64,000 nucleotides of DNA. Source: Pseudofabraea citricarpa (lineage: Eukaryota; Ascomycota; Leotiomycetes; Helotiales; Dermateaceae). A program made the position numbers and the translations under genes. Where the stretch lies: positions 310,001-374,000 of the forward strand of contig JAPWGK010000002.1 in assembly GCA_029641185.1 (NCBI GenBank), in the 5' to 3' direction. Under the pieces are notes generated by a model, which worked only from the letters and a program-made list of their open reading frames with translations, did no database searches and had not been told where the DNA came from. Positions 59,463-64,000 of this stretch are shown here, piece by piece. Within the stretch, counting starts at the first letter, position 1; each line of letters begins with the position of its first letter.

Positions 59463-59837
59463 TTATCTTCTATCAGCTGATTGCCTGGCCTGGTAGTAGC
59501 TCTTATACAAGAATATCGTCACGAGTATACGGGAAAAGGATATTCCTAGCCGCTTATATCTGATTAACTCGTCTTGTGAGATATCGTTTCTACCAAAGAA
59601 CCCTAACTCTCTATATAACCGCAGTATATATATTTCTGGCGCTCCGGAATGAGTTTGCTGTCTGACAAGAGTAGTTCGGCGAACATTCGGTAGTACTTTT
59701 TCGATCGCGTCGAATATCACTTGAGATTCTTCTTCGTAGATCGTAGCCTGTACTACAGCGAATTCCTTCTCTTGAGCGATTATGAAATCTAAAGATACCT
59801 TGTCTTGATCAACTCCGAGCCAGCCGTAATAGACTAG
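59463..59837 (-). other. Unidentified open frame without ATG, possible exon or element remnant
   Basis: A 124-codon stop-to-stop frame with ordinary, non-repetitive amino-acid composition (VDQDKVSLDFIIAQEKEF; ELGFFGRNDISQDELIRYK). It has no ATG and no obvious splice partner. Not recognised; it could be a relic of a repeat element. Confidence 0.25.
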
Positions 59838-60367
59838 TTACCTGACGCTCCAGCCCTATGGCACCTGAGTTTCCAGCTGTCACGTGATAAGTGACATCGT
59901 CATATCGCCGTTCGTTCTATATCCACGTCGTATAGTATAATATAATATAGTATAGACAAGGCAGTGGTATATTCATTCCGCATACTATACGTCGTCCGCC
60001 CCTTGTGTACTGTATTATACCTAGATACCTTGCACCCTGAACCTGCCCTGCCCCCTACTGTATTGTAATAAGCCGAGCCTCCTGCTATACTATAAGACGT
60101 ATGTTAAGCGCGCGGGCACGCGTCCCGATCCTTCGTTATCTTAAGAGGAGAGTGGAAACGAAACAACAAACCTTCAACAGACAAACAATCGTCGTCAGCT
60201 TCTTTTCTTCTCTTCTTCTCTTCTCTTCTCTTCTCACGTCGGTTGCGTGAATACCGTCATTCGTCTCCCTTCCCGACCGAATCTTGGATGATGACGAGGT
60301 TAAGGTAGATGAAGTCGGGTTTTCTTGCTTCTTTGATATCTTTCTTCCCTCGTCCACTTCCCGTTCG

Positions 60368-60368
<1 letters not shown>

Positions 60369-60402
<34 letters not shown>
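60369..60402 (+). repeat. Poly-T run, 34 nt
   Basis: An uninterrupted T homopolymer in non-coding DNA. Confidence 0.95.
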
Positions 60403-60403
<1 letters not shown>

Positions 60404-61610
60404 GTATTGGTATTGGTAATGCAGGAGCGGGAAATCAAACGTCTGTTTCCGCCAAGTTCTGTCTCTTCGGTACGGGATAACATGGATTCTTCAGGTGGAC
60501 GTCGACCTCGACGTGGACGGACGAGGGAGACGGAACGGAACGAGGAAATCAAATCGAGTGTTGCTTGCACGTGATCAGACTCATGATTACAACCCTCGAC
60601 CCCTGAGCAAGAGATAGAGAAAGAGATAAGATAGAGTAGGACGGTTGACGGTACAGTACGGTACAGTAGCGGTAGGCAATTGATTGGATTCGCGCACTTG
60701 GCTTACCGAACGGGGGCGGCGGACTGGCGATCGAAATTCGGGTTTGGGCGTGGGCTTGGAGCAATCAGAGGGCAGGGCGGCATGCACGTTTTCGCACGAC
60801 GTGTCTCCTCTGGTCTTTTGTTCTTTTCTCATCTCGCATGCACATGAGTATTGCACTCGCCCATCCGTCTCTCTGTCTCTTCTGTTCCAGTGCACGGCGG
60901 CGGTTTGAGAGATAGAGCGGGCGAAAGCCTTTTTTCATGCTAATCATCATGCTGATGTCACGCACGTTGTCACTTGAGCCTCCTCATTCGATGACTTGCT
61001 TGCTGCCACGGCCGCCGGCCCCCCTGGTGACATGCTATGTACCTACCTACGGTGCGGGTGCGCTGCCATATGCTATGCTATGGTATGCTTTGGTGCTACG
61101 GCACTACCAGTTCTCTCGACGAGTACGGTAGGTATGGAGGTTTGGCTTTAAGGAGGCCGGGCAGAGGTAAGGGGAGCTCTTCTTGTTCTTCTCGTCATCT
61201 GTCTCTGTCTCTACTTCTGCAATTAAGCTGTTGGCTCTTCTTCCTTTTTGAGCCCGGATATCTGTCTAGGTACACTTCGAGACGGATCCCTCTTCCTCTC
61301 TCTCTGTTTTTTGGGAACCGCTCTTCTATCTTGAGGTAAGACAGAAGCAAGAAAAGAACGGAGAACCTCATACGGATATATATACGTACACGATCAATTA
61401 TATCGAGCGAAGAACAACAACAACCGCAACGCCAGTAAACGCCATTACCAGAGGACATTTTCTCCTCGTCGAACCTCTAACCCATTTATCGTCATTACCG
61501 TCATCATTACCGTCATCATTAACACCACATTTCTCGCTCTCGCGCTCTCTCTCTATTACCCAACTACCTCCCTCTCAAAGCCCTCAGTTCAGCTTCCAAC
61601 CCATCATCCA

Positions 61611-62099
61611 ATGCGCCTCAGAACTCAACAAGCTCTCCCTCAGCGCCCTCCGTCGCTGCTGGCGCATGTATATGCGTTCCTGCTCGTCAATCTCCTGCTG
61701 AGCATCACAGTCGCGGCCGCTCAAGCTCACCCAGCCCTGCTTCCCATTCCCATTCGCACCCCCTTGATGGACGACCTCGACGACGTGCCGACTTCCTTGG
61801 TTCGAAGTAGCGGGAGCAGAAGTCGAGGAGCTGGAGCGGGAGCTGGAGGACCTGGATCGAGCAAGCCCGAAGACGCTCCGCAGGTTTATCTTGCTGGAAC
61901 TAGAACTGGAGCTGGTACTGGAACTGGTGTTGGTTCGGAGAGACCCATTCACACTACCGTCCTCATGGCCGGTCCCCTCCCGACGCAGCAGCAGCAGGAA
62001 GCGCCGCGAACCCAGGAGGCTCGAACTCCGCGAGGGGGTGCGGGTTGGGCTTGGACTTGGCGAGATAGAGGGAGAAGAGGGTCTGCGGATCTGAGATGA
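61611..62099 (+). CDS. Candidate small secreted protein, Gly/Ser/Thr-rich
   Basis: A 162-residue frame with the first ATG after a long pyrimidine-rich leader typical of fungal 5' UTRs. A strong hydrophobic signal-like segment (HVYAFLLVNLLLSITVAAAQA, about residues 21-41) ends at a plausible cleavage site before HPALLPIPIR. The rest has low-complexity repeats (SGSRSRGAGAGAGGPGSS; GTRTGAGTGTGVGSERP) and a Gln-rich patch, with no Cys pairs and no known domain. An opposite-strand frame of similar length (61584-62141) is Ser-rich and is taken as its shadow. The function is unknown and the gene is not certain. Confidence 0.45.
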   Translation: MRLRTQQALPQRPPSLLAHVYAFLLVNLLLSITVAAAQAHPALLPIPIRTPLMDDLDDVPTSLVRSSGSRSRGAGAGAGGPGSSKPEDAPQVYLAGTRTGAGTGTGVGSERPIHTTVLMAGPLPTQQQQEAPRTQEARTPRGGAGWAWTWRDRGRRGSADLR

Positions 62100-63424
62100 T
62101 GCAAAGATGCCTGGTGGGACGACGAGTGGTGCGAAGAGCATCTTTCTGTTTTTGTGTAGCTTGCGATGAGCGGGAGTTTTACGGTTGATTTGGTTTGGCT
62201 TGGTTTGGTTTGGTTTCGAGTGGTCGAGTGGCGTTGTGTGTGTTCGTGTATATATTATTCGACGGGGTTTTCACGTCTCGTCTGCGCGACTGCTTATTAT
62301 GTATAGGTAGTGTGGGTGTGGGCTTCAGCTTCGGTAGGTAGGGAGGTAAATACGCAGGAATAGATAATTGATTATCCGTATATCCTGTCTCTTAATCTCG
62401 TCGACTGAAGCACAGCAGGAAGAAAGACAGGCCGAAAGAAGTGAAGAGCAGAGCAGAGAACAAATAAGCAACAAGCCAGAAAGAAGGAGAGAGGAAGGTG
62501 AGCAGCACCACACCTTATAGACAAAGAGAAATATCCAGGTGTATGTATGTATGTCAAAAACGTAATCTTATTTTTGTTTTTTGTTGTTTTGCTAGCTTGT
62601 TTGTTTGTTTACTCTACTCCTCTACGTAAGTACCTCATCTCTCCTCTCCTTTCCTCTCCTAATCCCATCCACGCATTCAACGGTCGACGGTCAATGGTCT
62701 AGAACCACATCTATTCATCGTCATCTCTCTTCTTCTTCTTCTTCTTCTTCTTCTTCTTCTTTTTTGACACCTCTTCAAGGGAACCTCCCTGCGCGCGTTA
62801 ATGAAAGAGAGAGATCCGAGGATTCGGTAGGTGGGTTGGGGTGTGGGTTTGGTGTTGTGCTGTTCTGTTTTGTTTTGTTTTTTTTAATGTCTCTCTGGGG
62901 GGATGGACCTAGTAAATTTGAGTTGTTGCGTCATTCGTTCCTTTTTTTTGTTTCTTTGTTTTGGGGGACGGCGTTAGGGGGGTGCGGTGCTTGAGTCTCT
63001 CTTTCTTTCTTTCTCTCTTTCTTCCTTCTTTTTTTTTTCTTCTTTGGTCTGGTGCTTCGTGATGCTGCCGAGCTATGTACCTAGGTAGGTATTGATCGGG
63101 ATGTGGGATGGATGGATGTGGATGCTTCGCGGTTTGTAAACTCCCCCCCCCTCTGGAAAGAAAGGAAGGTCGCGGAAAGAGGAAATGTATTTATGTACAT
63201 TCTATCTATCCACTCACTCATTCCACTCTCTCTCTCTCTTTTATTCTCCGATCCTCTCCCCATTATACATCCCAATCTCACATCCCAATCTCACATCCCA
63301 ATCTCACATGTAGGTCCCCCCCTCCCAAAAAAAAAAAAAGAATCTAGGAAAAGCCCCAAAAAGGAAAACCCGCACCGGCGCAAGTCGTAACCCATCATAA
63401 TCATAACACCCCTTTGTAGCCTCT
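62100..63424. other. Gene-free spacer with TTC/TCT microsatellite
   Basis: A (CTT)n tract lies at about 62728-62760, with CT-rich runs near 63000-63040 and 63216-63240. No gene. Confidence 0.5.
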
Positions 63425-63740
63425 CTATAACTTGGCCTTCTCGGCCACGCTCCCGACCTGCAGCTTGGCCGCGTACTTCTTCAGCACGCCCTCGTTGTGG
63501 TACTTCCAGAACTGCTTCGAGGCGTCCTTGCCCGCGACGCGCTTGAGGATCTTGGCGCCGCCGGGGTGCTCGTCGATGAAGTCTGGTTTTTTTTTTAGCT
63601 TAGGAGAGAGGCAGAGTGAGAGAGAGAGAGAGAGGAGACGTACTGGTTACGTCGTATACGCCCGCGTCTACTATTATGTATAGCCCCTTCTCGGGTGTCG
63701 TGTGCTCTGCTATCTCGGTCGCCGTGAAGGTTTTGGACAT
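63425..63740 (-). CDS. Small cytochrome b5-domain heme-binding protein
   Basis: Exons 63644-63740 and 63425-63582, joined across a 61-nt intron (GTACGT...CCAG), give 84 residues. The sequence opens MSKTFTATEIAEHTTPEKG and has the b5 core YDVTNFIDEHPGG, formed across the splice junction, whose HPGG His is an axial heme ligand. The second ligand His is in FWKYHNEGVL. There is no membrane tail, so this is a soluble minimal b5 domain, as found in many fungi, probably a cytosolic electron carrier or heme-binding protein. The annotated strand and start are supported by the exact b5 motif continuity across the intron. Confidence 0.88.
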
Positions 63741-64000
63741 TGTAGAGGGGTGTGCAGTGTGTGTTTGGCGGGTGGTAGGTTCGGGGTCTAGAGGAGTTTG
63801 TTTGTCTGGAGCGCTGGTGCTGTTGCTGATAGATGTGATGTGGTGATAGTAACGGTGATTGTGGTAGTGAAACCCCAGGTATTTCCGTTCCCCATCTTGC
63901 AGCTTCGGAATCTGGAGGAGCCCCCTTCCCCCCTCCCGAGCCGAGGTCCAAAATCTCCAGCGAGTGTCAGCGTGAAATGAGACGGCGGCTATTGGCTGGC
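63741..64000. other. 5' flank of the b5-domain gene
   Basis: Promoter side of the gene starting at 63740; no specific site assigned. Confidence 0.4.

Larger units (their letters stand above)
58624..61610. other. Gene-sparse spacer
   Basis: Contains the uncalled frame at 59463-59837 and a poly-T run, both listed separately. Pyrimidine-rich DNA with ATCATTACCGTC repeats (about 61487-61523) precedes the small secreted-protein gene and likely forms its 5' leader. Confidence 0.5.

Noticed and set aside
61584..62141. 185-codon minus-strand Ser-rich frame
   Set aside because: Overlaps the plus-strand candidate with a signal peptide; its Ser runs mirror the Gly/Ser/Arg repeats.

Overview
The window looks like nuclear DNA of a filamentous ascomycete (Pezizomycotina). 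Its protein genes carry many 45-75 nt GT-AG introns. The families are typically fungal: WSC, GH71 glucanase, Zn2Cys6 regulator, DHA2-type MFS, deuterolysin M35, NB-ARC STAND proteins and a CmcJ/AsaB-type oxidase. One long block is degraded to almost pure A+T in the way repeat-induced point mutation (RIP) does it. No taxon below subphylum is claimed. All assignments come from reading the sequence; nothing was searched.

Layout. 0-12.3 kb holds ordinary accessory genes: a secreted five-WSC-domain protein running off the left edge (-), a quinone-oxidoreductase-like MDR enzyme (-), an MFS transporter (+), a Zn2Cys6 regulator (+) and a secreted GH71 alpha-1,3-glucanase (-). The oxidoreductase, transporter and regulator are neighbours and could form a small detoxification or metabolite cluster. 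12.3-15.3 kb has no gene but carries a clean 312-bp MITE. 15.3-18.5 kb has a gelsolin/severin-like actin-binding protein and a PhyH-type dioxygenase, both (+).

18.5-33.2 kb is repeat-rich. A 1273-residue UPF1-like SF1 helicase (-) has an array of small hairpin repeats next to its start and one more copy beyond its end. After it come a small gene of unknown function and a CmcJ/AsaB-like gene fragment. That fragment's 3' end is fused to a 53-bp piece of deuterolysin gene, related to the full gene at 51-52.5 kb. A 7.29-kb RIP-destroyed element follows, with an exact 8-bp duplication and hAT-like ends.

34-47.4 kb is a self/non-self or immunity-type neighbourhood: an amidase with a nonsense codon (-), a multi-exon NB-ARC/TPR STAND gene (+), and two complementary remnants of a second NB-ARC gene (-). 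Between those remnants lies DNA carrying an intact, probably membrane-anchored protein kinase (+).

49-64 kb is gene-sparse: a secreted PLC-like phosphodiesterase with an apparent frameshift, a deuterolysin homologue whose HExxH site reads NQAAH, a KpsF/GutQ-type SIS isomerase, a candidate small secreted protein and a small cytochrome b5-domain protein. The long spacers are rich in simple repeats and pyrimidine tracts.
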